The notes below the pieces were generated by a model. It saw nothing but the letters and a program-made list of their open reading frames with translations, was not told the origin of the DNA and did no database searches. Both the position numbers and the translations under genes were made by a program. 64,000 bases of DNA from the NCBI GenBank assembly GCA_039822105.1, contig JBCBMW010000001.1, positions 248,001 through 312,000 on the forward strand. The letters are read 5' to 3'. The DNA is from Parvularcula sp039822105. GTDB taxonomy: Bacteria; Pseudomonadota; Alphaproteobacteria; Caulobacterales; Parvularculaceae. Of the stretch, positions 1 to 9,460 are shown one piece after another. Numbering within the stretch: the first letter of the stretch is position 1; the number at the start of each line of letters is the position of its first letter.

Positions 1-3000
1 GACTTAGTGGCGGGTATTGTTCGCTACCGGACCCAGGATCAGGTCGGCAACAGCGGCGCGAAAGACCGCATTGAGTTCGAGATCGGCATCGAGATCGGCG
101 ACATCGTTCTGCAGTCGGATGGTGATGATCTCATGGTGGGGATCAACACCGCCACCTCAGACAATGAAACATTCGACTCCTTGAGCGATCAGATTCGTCT
201 GCAAGACTGGAACACCGCCGGTCGCAGTATCGAGGACTGGTGGTTCTTTAACGCTGGCATTTGGTCTGTCAGTACCCTGTCCGTTATGGCTGGCGGTACC
301 GACGGTAATGATGCGCTCTTTGGATCTGCTGGCGATGATTGGCTTACCGGCGGCCGCGGGAACGACAGTCTCGACGGCCTGGCGGACGACGATTTGCTTG
401 TCGGGCATGGCGGCGACGACGTTCTTTCAGGCGGCGATGGCGACGACACTCTCCTGGGCGGTTCCGGTGATGATGTGCTCGACGGCGGTGCTGGCGTTGA
501 TGCGCTTGTCGGCGGGCAAGGGTTTGATATTGCTTCGTATGCGAGTTCATCCGAAGGCGTCATTGTCAAATTGGTGAATGACATTGCCGTTGATCAGAAC
601 GCCAACAAAGACGTGTTCAGCGGTATTGAAGGGCTCGAGGGCTCAGCGTTCAACGACACCTTGGTGGCGGACAGCGGCGACAATGAACTCATCGGCGGTG
701 CGGGCGATGATTTCTTGCAAGGCCGAGACGGCGACGACCATTACGTCATCACCGCTGGCAGCGGGGACGACACCATCCTCGATCGTGGTGAGGATGAGTC
801 TCCCCTCAGCCTCCAGGTCGCCATGACATCGACTGGTGAGATTGGGGCAGGTTTCTCAACATCGGTGAAGAATTTCGAGGCTGAACCAACCTTGGGCGGC
901 ATTATTTATGCGTACACGTGGGAAGTCATCCACGATGCTTCAGGAGCCGTCGCCTACAGCCAGGCTTTGAGCAATGTAGATCTTGGGGCGATCCGGCCGT
1001 CGTCTTATCTTAGTGCCTTTTGGCAGAACGGTTTCGCGCCCACCGGCAACGGTGCCGAAGTTTCAAGAACCGTTGGTACACCCAATTATTTTGATGGCGG
1101 CACGGACACAATCGAGTGGCTAACAGGTGAGAGCTTCTCAAACCTCACCTTCGCTATGCTGGGTAGCCACCATCTTACGATCACCGGCGCTTCTGAGAGC
1201 GTCACCGTTTACAGTGTCAGCAACAGCTACTCTGTCGTCGAAGAGTTCACGCTTGCCGATGGTGCCTCTGCGTCCCTGGCGAACATCGTGTTCAATGGTG
1301 CCGGTACCGCTGAGGAGGACTTCCTCGTCGGAACAGCGTCCTCTGAAACGTTGACGGGTCATGCGGGCGATGACGTTCTTTCGGGCAATGGCGGCAACGA
1401 CACGTTGGTCGCTGGTGATGGTGATGATCTGTTGGAAGGCGGTGCTGGCGGTGACCATCTCGATGGCGGCACAGGCTTGGATACTGTTCGCTATCTCGGT
1501 TCATCAGTGGGCGTTATTGTTAATCTCGCGACTGGCGCTGCCTCAGGCGGTGAGGCAGCGGGTGATAGCTTCGCTGGAATCGAGGCGGTCGAGGGTTCTC
1601 AGCATGCGGACACGCTGACCGGCGACGCTGAAGACAACCAACTCTTCGGCAATGAGGGCAACGACGTCATCGATGGCGGCAACGGCGACGATATCCTCCT
1701 CGGCGGCGATGGCGCGGACGATATCAGCGGTGGTGCCGGCGATGACATCCTTGAGGGCAATGACGGTAATGACGTCATGCGCGGTCAAGACGGCAATGAC
1801 TCCTTGCTCGGCGGCGCTGGCAACGACCAGCTTCACGGCTCCAGCAACGACGACTTCCTCTCGGGTGAAGAGGGTGACGACACGCTTTATGGCGGGCACG
1901 ACAACGACCTGCTGAGCGGCGGTGCCGGCAACGATAACCTATGGGGCGAGGCCGGCGACGATATCCTCATTGGAGATGCGGGTAACGACCAAATGCGCGG
2001 TGGTCTTGGCAATGACCTCTACGAAGTCGACGCTTTCTCCGGGCACGATACAATTACTGACAGTGAAGGCATCAACGATGTCACCTTTGTGGCGGTTGAT
2101 CGAGCGAGCCTCCGCTTTGATCGGGTCGGTGACGACCTTGTGATCTCGGTTATGGGTGCTGATAGCTCTGTGACGCTTACTGATCATTATGCGGCGAGTG
2201 GTGGTACAGATGTTCACCGGATCTTGGCGGGGGACTATGTTCTGTATCTCGACTATGTCGAGCCGTTGGTTGGTCTTTTCGGTTCTCTCCCTGCCGATGC
2301 GACAGCCCCTGATGCCGCCATTGCCGCCGAACTCGATCGCTTCTGGCATCTGTTTGGGGATGCGCGACCTGAGGAGACAACTGTCTCCTTTGCGACCGAT
2401 GAGGATGTGCCCCTTAGCGGTACGATCACGGCGATTGACCATGATAACAATGTCACGGGTTACACTCTGAGTGGCACGCCGCTGTTCGGTGACGTGACGA
2501 TCGACGAGGTGACTGGCGACTTCACCTACACGCCAGATCCTGACGCCTACGGAGATGATGAGTTCTTTGTCAGTGTGGAAGACGCCGAGGGCAATGTCAG
2601 CGATATGTTGGTGCAGATCGCTGTGGCGCCGGTCAACGACGCGCCGACGGCGATCGCCTTTGATGGGCCAACCGACTTCGACGAAACAGCGAGCGACTTC
2701 ACTCTCGGTAATCTGACGGTTGCTGATATCGATGGCACGCCCTTTGAGCACGTCATCACGGTTGACGACACCCGCTTCGAAATCATCGATGATGTCTTGC
2801 GGCTGCGGAACGCGGCGGCCTTCGATTTCGAGGCCGAACCATCCGTGACAGTACAAATCCTTGCTAGCGATGTCGGTGGTTTGCAGGCGCCGCCGCTGAT
2901 GATCACGTTCGCGGTCAACGATATCAACGAAGCGCCGGTCCTGTCGTCCATCTCGGCCAACATCGCCGAAGACAGCGCCGTGGGGTCTGTCGTTGCCACC

Positions 3001-6000
3001 ATGGCCGCGACCGACAGCGATACCGGTGCGTTCGGGGATCTGCGCTATTTCATCCAATCGACCAGTGGAGCGGCCATCACAACCACTGAAGACGGATTGT
3101 TCAGTGTTGATCCGTTGACGGGCGTGATCACTGTGGCGTCGGCGTCACTCGATTTTGAGACGACCACGTCCTATGCGCTGACGGCATTGGTGCACGATAA
3201 TGCGGGGGCGGGCGGCTATCTTTCCGCCGCGGCCGCCGTGTCGTTCACGGTCGATAACGTCAATGAGGCACCAACCGATGTGCTGCTGACCTCGACCAGT
3301 GTCGACGAGAACGCCGATGGTGCGGTGATTGGGACTGTCTCTGCGACCGATGCCGATGGACCGACGGGCGGGGCTTTCTCACAGCACGCGTTCACTGTGG
3401 ACGACAGCCGATTTGAGATTGATGGCGCCAACAGGTTGCGGCTCAAGCCGGGCGTGAGCCTCAACTTCGAGAACGAGCCGACGGTGATTGTCACGGTTAC
3501 CGCTACGGATGAGGGCGGCGCCGGGCTCTCCTTTGCAAAGAGCTTTGTACTGAACGTCAATGACTTGATTGATCTGCTTGAGGGTACATCGGGTGTTGAT
3601 GTCCTCGACGGTGAAGCGGGCATTGATCATATCAACGGTTATGACGGCGACGATGTTCTTCGTGGTTTTGACGGCGCAGACATCATCAATGGCGGGGCTG
3701 GCGCTGACACCATTGATGGCGGCGCTGGCAACGATGTTGTCGACGGCGGCGTCGGTGACGACATCATCTCTGGCGGAACGGGCGGCGATGACCTCACCGG
3801 CGGTGACGGTGTCGATGAGCTCGACGGCGGCAGCGGCAGTGATGTGCTGTCTGGCGGCGCCAACAACGACACCCTGATTGGCGGCGATGGCAATGATACG
3901 CTGAGCGGCGGTGCAGGCAATGACGTTCTCTTTGGCGGGGCGGGTGCGGACGATCTCGACGGCGGCGCAGGATCGGATACGGTCTCTTACGAAACTGCCG
4001 CTGGCGGTGTGACGGTTGATCTGCTCAATGCAGCCAACAACACTGGAGAAGCCGCTGGCGATATTTTGATCAGTATTGAGACTGTGAAAGGTTCAGGCTT
4101 CGACGACACGCTGCAAGGTGATGCTTCAGGCAACATCTTCTACGGCCTTGGCGGCAACGACACCATTATAGGCGATGGCGGTGACGATGAGGTCTATGGC
4201 GGTGTTGGTGACGACTACATCGACGCCGGTGACGGCTTGGATATTATTGACGGCGGGGAAGGTGCTGACACGCTGATTGGCGGCGCGGATAGGGATCGTT
4301 ACCTCATCAACCGGAACTCTGGCGCCGATGCCGTTCACAACTACGATCCGATGAATGCGAACGATACACTGACTTACTCGGATGATATCGCGTATACAGA
4401 TCTATGGTTCTCAAGGGTCGGCAACGATATGGTGGTGTCCATCATCGGGACGTCCACCGCAACCACGATCGTTGATTGGTATATGGGAAGCGGGGTCGGT
4501 AACCCCTACGATATCGGTCTCTTCATTGCCGGTACCAACGAAACGTTCGACGTGGCTGCTGAAGGGCTGGCCGCACTCATGGATCAGTACCTGATCGACC
4601 AAGGCGTTTCTGTTCCTCAGTCCGTTGCGGACATGGACGTCGTGATGTCGAACATTGGCGGACAGATCGATGACTTGTGGGGGTTTGCTACACCGCCGAC
4701 AATCGATGACGTCAACGACCTCACGGTGGACGAGGATGGTACGATTTCGTTCACTGCACGGATCTATGATGATCGCGTTGACGCATCACTGTTGACTGTT
4801 CGCGCGCTTTCGTCCGACGGCACCATCGTTGCGAGTTCCGATGATCCGAGTCCGGATATCATCTTCGGTGCTCCAGATGCCGATGGATATAGACAAGTCA
4901 CAATCACGCCAAAGGCCAACGCCAGCGGTGCGGTCACAATCACGCTTGAGGCCAGCGACGGTGGCAGCCTGGTCGCAACCGAGACCTTGGCCCTAACGGT
5001 CAATCCGGTTGCCGATGCTCCTACATTGGCTGTCTCGTCGGCGAGCGGCAACGCGGGCACACCGATCGCCCTGTCGATCGTTGCTGGTCTGTCCGACCCA
5101 TCGGAAACACTGACGGTCGAGGTCAGCGGCGTTCCCGCGACAGCATCACTCAGTGCAGGAACGGACATTGGCTCGGGGGTCTGGCGCCTGACGCCGACCG
5201 AACTCGCTGGTCTCACGCTGACGCCAGCGGCCGATGACGCGAGCGATATCAATCTGACCGTCACGGCGATCGCGTCCGACGGCGGGTTGACGGAGTCTCT
5301 GACGACAACACTGAGCGTGGCCGTCAACGGTGCACCCACGGGCATCGCTTTCGCGGGCTCAGTGGACGAGCATTCGCCTAACACCACGATTGTCGGCGAT
5401 GCGTCCCATACCGATCCGGACACTGCCGGTAGCTACACCTATTTGCTTGTGAATGACGCCAATGGTCTCTTCGCCATTGACGGTACCAGCGGTGTCGTCA
5501 CTGTACTCAACAGTACACTTCTCGATCATGAGGTCGACGACACCCATACGATCCGCATTCGCGTCACTGACCAGGGTGGCTTGTCGTTTGAGGATGACTT
5601 CAACGTATCGGTCAACGATCTCAACGAGGCGCCAAGCGATATCTGGGCAGATCGCGCCCTGTCGTTCGACGAGAACGCCGCCTATGGGGCCGACCTTGCA
5701 TGGATGCTGGCCAGCGACGTCGATGCCGGCGAGACACTGGTCTTTACACTGCTCAACGATGCTGGTGGACGGTTCTTGTTGGACGCGGACGGCCTCTTGC
5801 GTGCCGGTTCAAACTTCGACCATGAAGCCGGTGCCAACCACACGATTGAGGTCCGCGTCACAGACTCAGGTGGCCTGACAAGGACCGAAAGCTTCGCTGT
5901 CTCCATCAATGACGTGAATGAGCAGCCTACGGACATCATAGAAACGGGTGCAATGTCCGTTTCGGAGATTACCAGCAACGGTACGCAAGTTGCGAATTTC

Positions 6001-7992
6001 GATCATGTGGATCCGGACGGTGGTTCCATGGTGTACAGTCTCGATAACAGCGCAAACGGCCTATTTGCGATCAACGCATCGAACGGTGTGCTGACGGTCG
6101 CGAATGCCGGGGTCCTTAATCGTGAGGCCGCCGCTTCTTATGGCATCAGAGTGCGTATCACGGACACTGGTGGCCTTACCATTTCCGAAGACTTCACCAT
6201 CGGTGTCGCCAACGTGAATGAGGCGCCAACAGATATCATCCCGACGGGCGCGATGTCTGTTTCGGAGGCGGCTGGCAACGGCACACAGGTCGCGGACTTC
6301 AACCACACGGTCCCTTATGGCGGGGGGGTGACCTACTCTCTCACCAACAGCGCCGGTGGCCGGTTCGCTATCAACGCGTCGAACGGTGTGCTCACCGTGG
6401 CGAACGCCGGGGCCATCAACTACGAATCCGCCACTGCGCACACGATTTCGGTGAGGGCCACCCATGTCGATGGTGAACACCGCACTGAGAACTTCACGAT
6501 CGGTGTTCAGAATGCAGCGCCTACGGATATTATTCCAACGGGTTCAATGTCTGTGTCGGAGAGCGCCGGTAACGGAACCCAGGTCGCGAATTTCAATCAT
6601 AGCGACCCGAGCGGCGGCGCCGTCACTTACTCTCTCACCAACAGTGCGGGCGGCCGGTTTGCGATCAACGCGTCGAACGGTATCCTCACCGTCGCGAATG
6701 CCGGTTTGATCAACTACGAATCGGCGACATCGCACGGTATCACAGTCCGGATCAGAGACGCTGGTGGCGCCATTCGGAATGAAAACTTCACCATCGGCGT
6801 GATCAACGTGAACGAAGGCCCCGTGGTGACGGCGGTGGACCGCTATTTCAACGATGCTTCGCAGAGCCACGGCTACATTGAGTATTGGGCAGACATTGAT
6901 GCCTATGATCCTGAGGGCTCACCTGTTTCCTACGCGGTGCACAGCACGACGGGATCACTGATCGGCGTGACCGTCAACTCGCATGGCACCGTCAGGGCCG
7001 GATACGGTCACGGAAGCGCGACCATTCGGATTTCAAGCAGTGGCGGCGTTACCTACCGAACAGTGACGATTGAGCGCGAGCAGGTTGCCCCTCCAGGTGG
7101 CGGCCAATGGTACCCAGTTGTGTTGGATCTTGATGGTGACGGCACGGAGTTGATTGAGGTCAGTGATGGCGGCGTGCGTTTTGATATGAACGCTGACGGT
7201 ATCATGGATCGGGCTGGCTGGGTCGGGGCCGATGACGGGCTGTTGGCTCTCGACCGGAACGGTAACGGTACGATCGACAATGGTCTGGAGATCTCCTTTA
7301 TCCAAGATCTGGAGGGCGCCCAATCGGACCTTGAGGGGCTTGTCGCCTACGACACCACCGGTGACATGGTGCTCGACAGTCGTGATGCTGCTTGGGGGTC
7401 CTTCCTGCTCTGGCAGGATGCCAACAGCGACGGCATCAGCGATGCGGGTGAGCTCCGTACACTGGAAGAGGTCGGTATCGCTGGAATCTCCCTCACCAGA
7501 ACTCTGCGCGAGGTGGATGAGACCGAAGGGGTCAATGTCATCTCTGCTACGAGTGAGTACGTCACCGATGACGGTCATGTCGGCGAGGTGGGTGACGTCG
7601 CGTTCTGGTATCTTGAAGGCATGGCACCATCCGATGATCAGTCCACCATAGACGATACGGAAGCGACCAGTGTCCTGGGCGGCGCGAGCCTCGATGATAT
7701 GTACCAGGACATGCGGGAGGCGTTTGATGAGCCGGCGGGCTCAGCTGAACCGACAGGTATTGGTGCAACGTCTACTGATGATGTTGCGATTGTGTCGCTG
7801 CCGCTTCATGTGGAGCAGCCAGCAACAGGAGCTGCAGCAGAAGGCGGAGAGTCGTCGCTCGAAGCGGCCTACGCTTCGATGATCCAGTCCATGGCCGGTT
7901 TCGATGCCCATGGCGGAGCAGGCTTTGGCGGGCCTTCTCGCCAGGATGACTCGCACCTGACTGATCGTTGGACGGTGGCGGCGGCGCTCTAG
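1..7992 (+). CDS. Giant RTX / cadherin-like secreted calcium-binding protein (5' truncated)
   Basis: The reading frame is open at the left edge, so the true N-terminus is outside the window; at least 2,660 residues are visible. Three RTX blocks of GGxGxDxLxG nonapeptides lie at about residues 95-260, 440-670 and 1195-1430. They alternate with HCBP-related segments and with cadherin/Ig-like repeats ending in motifs such as VNDINEAP (about 770-1190 and 1720-2360). A C-terminal domain (about 2370-2520) has EF-hand-like loops (DLDGDG, DMNADG, DRNGNG, DANSDG) before a non-repetitive tail of the kind that carries a type I secretion signal. RTX repeats fold on binding extracellular calcium. I infer a secreted or surface adhesin/matrix protein. 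The TolC-family gene directly downstream supports type I export; the ABC and HlyD components are not in the window. A specific ligand or enzymatic activity is not visible. Confidence 0.9.
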   Translation, partial: DLVAGIVRYRTQDQVGNSGAKDRIEFEIGIEIGDIVLQSDGDDLMVGINTATSDNETFDSLSDQIRLQDWNTAGRSIEDWWFFNAGIWSVSTLSVMAGGTDGNDALFGSAGDDWLTGGRGNDSLDGLADDDLLVGHGGDDVLSGGDGDDTLLGGSGDDVLDGGAGVDALVGGQGFDIASYASSSEGVIVKLVNDIAVDQNANKDVFSGIEGLEGSAFNDTLVADSGDNELIGGAGDDFLQGRDGDDHYVITAGSGDDTILDRGEDESPLSLQVAMTSTGEIGAGFSTSVKNFEAEPTLGGIIYAYTWEVIHDASGAVAYSQALSNVDLGAIRPSSYLSAFWQNGFAPTGNGAEVSRTVGTPNYFDGGTDTIEWLTGESFSNLTFAMLGSHHLTITGASESVTVYSVSNSYSVVEEFTLADGASASLANIVFNGAGTAEEDFLVGTASSETLTGHAGDDVLSGNGGNDTLVAGDGDDLLEGGAGGDHLDGGTGLDTVRYLGSSVGVIVNLATGAASGGEAAGDSFAGIEAVEGSQHADTLTGDAEDNQLFGNEGNDVIDGGNGDDILLGGDGADDISGGAGDDILEGNDGNDVMRGQDGNDSLLGGAGNDQLHGSSNDDFLSGEEGDDTLYGGHDNDLLSGGAGNDNLWGEAGDDILIGDAGNDQMRGGLGNDLYEVDAFSGHDTITDSEGINDVTFVAVDRASLRFDRVGDDLVISVMGADSSVTLTDHYAASGGTDVHRILAGDYVLYLDYVEPLVGLFGSLPADATAPDAAIAAELDRFWHLFGDARPEETTVSFATDEDVPLSGTITAIDHDNNVTGYTLSGTPLFGDVTIDEVTGDFTYTPDPDAYGDDEFFVSVEDAEGNVSDMLVQIAVAPVNDAPTAIAFDGPTDFDETASDFTLGNLTVADIDGTPFEHVITVDDTRFEIIDDVLRLRNAAAFDFEAEPSVTVQILASDVGGLQAPPLMITFAVNDINEAPVLSSISANIAEDSAVGSVVATMAATDSDTGAFGDLRYFIQSTSGAAITTTEDGLFSVDPLTGVITVASASLDFETTTSYALTALVHDNAGAGGYLSAAAAVSFTVDNVNEAPTDVLLTSTSVDENADGAVIGTVSATDADGPTGGAFSQHAFTVDDSRFEIDGANRLRLKPGVSLNFENEPTVIVTVTATDEGGAGLSFAKSFVLNVNDLIDLLEGTSGVDVLDGEAGIDHINGYDGDDVLRGFDGADIINGGAGADTIDGGAGNDVVDGGVGDDIISGGTGGDDLTGGDGVDELDGGSGSDVLSGGANNDTLIGGDGNDTLSGGAGNDVLFGGAGADDLDGGAGSDTVSYETAAGGVTVDLLNAANNTGEAAGDILISIETVKGSGFDDTLQGDASGNIFYGLGGNDTIIGDGGDDEVYGGVGDDYIDAGDGLDIIDGGEGADTLIGGADRDRYLINRNSGADAVHNYDPMNANDTLTYSDDIAYTDLWFSRVGNDMVVSIIGTSTATTIVDWYMGSGVGNPYDIGLFIAGTNETFDVAAEGLAALMDQYLIDQGVSVPQSVADMDVVMSNIGGQIDDLWGFATPPTIDDVNDLTVDEDGTISFTARIYDDRVDASLLTVRALSSDGTIVASSDDPSPDIIFGAPDADGYRQVTITPKANASGAVTITLEASDGGSLVATETLALTVNPVADAPTLAVSSASGNAGTPIALSIVAGLSDPSETLTVEVSGVPATASLSAGTDIGSGVWRLTPTELAGLTLTPAADDASDINLTVTAIASDGGLTESLTTTLSVAVNGAPTGIAFAGSVDEHSPNTTIVGDASHTDPDTAGSYTYLLVNDANGLFAIDGTSGVVTVLNSTLLDHEVDDTHTIRIRVTDQGGLSFEDDFNVSVNDLNEAPSDIWADRALSFDENAAYGADLAWMLASDVDAGETLVFTLLNDAGGRFLLDADGLLRAGSNFDHEAGANHTIEVRVTDSGGLTRTESFAVSINDVNEQPTDIIETGAMSVSEITSNGTQVANFDHVDPDGGSMVYSLDNSANGLFAINASNGVLTVANAGVLNREAAASYGIRVRITDTGGLTISEDFTIGVANVNEAPTDIIPTGAMSVSEAAGNGTQVADFNHTVPYGGGVTYSLTNSAGGRFAINASNGVLTVANAGAINYESATAHTISVRATHVDGEHRTENFTIGVQNAAPTDIIPTGSMSVSESAGNGTQVANFNHSDPSGGAVTYSLTNSAGGRFAINASNGILTVANAGLINYESATSHGITVRIRDAGGAIRNENFTIGVINVNEGPVVTAVDRYFNDASQSHGYIEYWADIDAYDPEGSPVSYAVHSTTGSLIGVTVNSHGTVRAGYGHGSATIRISSSGGVTYRTVTIEREQVAPPGGGQWYPVVLDLDGDGTELIEVSDGGVRFDMNADGIMDRAGWVGADDGLLALDRNGNGTIDNGLEISFIQDLEGAQSDLEGLVAYDTTGDMVLDSRDAAWGSFLLWQDANSDGISDAGELRTLEEVGIAGISLTRTLREVDETEGVNVISATSEYVTDDGHVGEVGDVAFWYLEGMAPSDDQSTIDDTEATSVLGGASLDDMYQDMREAFDEPAGSAEPTGIGATSTDDVAIVSLPLHVEQPATGAAAEGGESSLEAAYASMIQSMAGFDAHGGAGFGGPSRQDDSHLTDRWTVAAAL
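5935..6810 (+). repeat. Near-identical tandem cadherin-like repeats inside the giant RTX gene
   Basis: Three successive units of about 290-300 bases encode repeats starting IxTGxMSVSE and containing FAINASNG(V/I)LTVANAG. They correspond to residues about 1977-2268 of the giant protein. They are more alike than the flanking repeats, which share only the general cadherin-like pattern. This points to recent tandem duplication and possible copy-number variation between strains. Confidence 0.75.
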
Positions 7993-8030
7993 CCACGTGC
8001 CGGTTCTGAGCGTGCCAATCGCGATGGTCT

Positions 8031-8046
8031 CTGAGCGTTGGCTCAG
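8031..8046 (+). terminator. Small hairpin after the RTX gene
   Basis: CTGAGC and GCTCAG form a perfect 6-bp stem with a 4-base loop about 40 bases after the RTX stop codon. There is no T-run after it, so it may be only a weak terminator or attenuator between the RTX gene and the TolC gene. Confidence 0.3.
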
Positions 8047-8115
8047 GGGCCATTGAAATTCCTTGATATTTCTGCTGCGACAGAGTCTTGGGCTCGTGTT
8101 TCGGTGGGGTTGTCG

Positions 8116-9450
8116 ATGGTGCGTTTGGTGAGCTGGCTTATGGTGGCCTGCCTCTTCGCGTCCACGGGCGGCGCGGCCCATGCCCAGGCGCTCAATGAGG
8201 TCTTGTCGCTGGTTTATCAGACCAACCCGGAGATCCGCGCAGAACGGGCGCAGCTTGCTGCGACCGAACAGGGGGTGCCCCAGGCCAGAGCCGAGATACT
8301 GCCGCAGGTATCAGGCGAGGTTTCCTACGAGTCCTTGCAGAATGAGCAAACGGTCAACTCCGAGGTATTTGGCGAGACAGTGACGGAGGAACGCAGTTTC
8401 GACCTTCGTCCTTTCACTGCTGGTGTCAGCGGTCAGCTCGTGGTTTTTGACGGACTGCGGGGCCTAAACCTCATCAAGCAAGCACAAGACCGCGTCAGCG
8501 CGGGGGAGGCGAGGCTTCGCGCCACCGAACAACAGATCTTGTCTGACGCTGCCGCCGCGTATTTCGACGTCGTGCGCGACATGGAAATTCACGAGGCCAA
8601 TCGAAACAACATCCTTGTCCTGATCAACCAGTTGGATGAGGTCAGCGCGCGCTACGTCTATGGTGATGTGACAAAGACCGATGTCCGGCAGGCCGAAGCG
8701 CGCCTTGCTGGGGCGCGTGCCCGGGCTTCGTCGTCTCAAGCCCAGTTGTCAGCAAGTCGTGCACGTTACCGCCAGTTTGTGGGTGATATGCCAGGCAGTT
8801 TGGATGCTGATCCGCGCCTTCCCGAACTTCCGCCAACTGAGCAAGCGGCGCTTGACCTTGGGCGGGTGTTGTCGCCCACCATTATCTTGGCTCAACGAGA
8901 GGAGCGCGCGTCGCGTCGTCAGATCGCTATCGAACAAAGCGCCTACTCTCCTTCTATTTCACTGCGCTCCAACTTTCGGTATGCAGAGGAAGAATCATCC
9001 TTTCTCGATGAGGATGAGCAGTTCTCTTACGGTGTCGTGGCATCGATCCCCTTGGTGGCCAGTGGTCTGCGTCAGGCCCGTACCCGGGAGGCCCGTGCTC
9101 TTAACACGCGCGATCGCTCGCGGCTCACCGCGGCGCAGCGGCAAGTGGATGTTGAGGTTTCCATTGCGTGGCATCAATTTCGAGAGGCTCAGCGCCGCAT
9201 CGACACGTCCAATGAGCAGGTGAAGGCCAACACTGAGGCACTCGAAGGGGTGCAGCAAGAGGCTAAGCTTGGCAGTCGCTCAACACTCGATGTGCTGAAT
9301 GCTGAGCAAGAGCTGCTTGCGGCTCAGGTGGATCTTGCGGTGGCTAAGCGCGACAGCCGGGTGGCCGCGTTTGAGATCATGCGGGCGACGGGCGCGCTGG
9401 GTGTGGCGGAATTCACGAACGACCTCGCGATCTATCGCTTGTCGCGGTAG
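8116..9450 (+). CDS. TolC-family outer membrane channel protein
   Basis: This is a 444-residue TolC-like outer membrane efflux protein, the outer membrane conduit of type I secretion or RND/ABC efflux. The ATG at 8116 is preferred over an upstream start at 8038 because it begins a clean signal peptide (MVRLVSWLMVACLF...AHA). The mature protein starts with the typical LNEVLSLVYQTNPEI segment, in which a first helix runs into NPxI. It has the two internally repeated halves of long helices, an Arg/Ala/Gln-rich coiled coil and the SGQLVVFDG and YGVVASIPL strand motifs. Its position directly after an RTX protein suggests that it exports that protein. The usual ABC transporter and HlyD partner genes are not downstream and may lie to the left of the window. 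Confidence 0.88.
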   Translation: MVRLVSWLMVACLFASTGGAAHAQALNEVLSLVYQTNPEIRAERAQLAATEQGVPQARAEILPQVSGEVSYESLQNEQTVNSEVFGETVTEERSFDLRPFTAGVSGQLVVFDGLRGLNLIKQAQDRVSAGEARLRATEQQILSDAAAAYFDVVRDMEIHEANRNNILVLINQLDEVSARYVYGDVTKTDVRQAEARLAGARARASSSQAQLSASRARYRQFVGDMPGSLDADPRLPELPPTEQAALDLGRVLSPTIILAQREERASRRQIAIEQSAYSPSISLRSNFRYAEEESSFLDEDEQFSYGVVASIPLVASGLRQARTREARALNTRDRSRLTAAQRQVDVEVSIAWHQFREAQRRIDTSNEQVKANTEALEGVQQEAKLGSRSTLDVLNAEQELLAAQVDLAVAKRDSRVAAFEIMRATGALGVAEFTNDLAIYRLSR

Positions 9451-9460
9451 CTCGCCATCA

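Noticed and set aside
1939..3057. Long minus-strand frame (372 codons) antisense to the RTX gene
   Set aside because: It mirrors repetitive GC-rich RTX/cadherin coding sequence, has no family features, and the plus-strand protein is unambiguous.
290..4300. Short tandem GGNGGN DNA repeats
   Set aside because: They are RTX nonapeptide codons, not a CRISPR array; spacing is 27 bases or multiples and there are no unique spacers of constant length.
8038..8115. Upstream start of the TolC-family gene
   Set aside because: The extra 26 residues are not signal-like and precede a typical signal peptide that starts at 8116.
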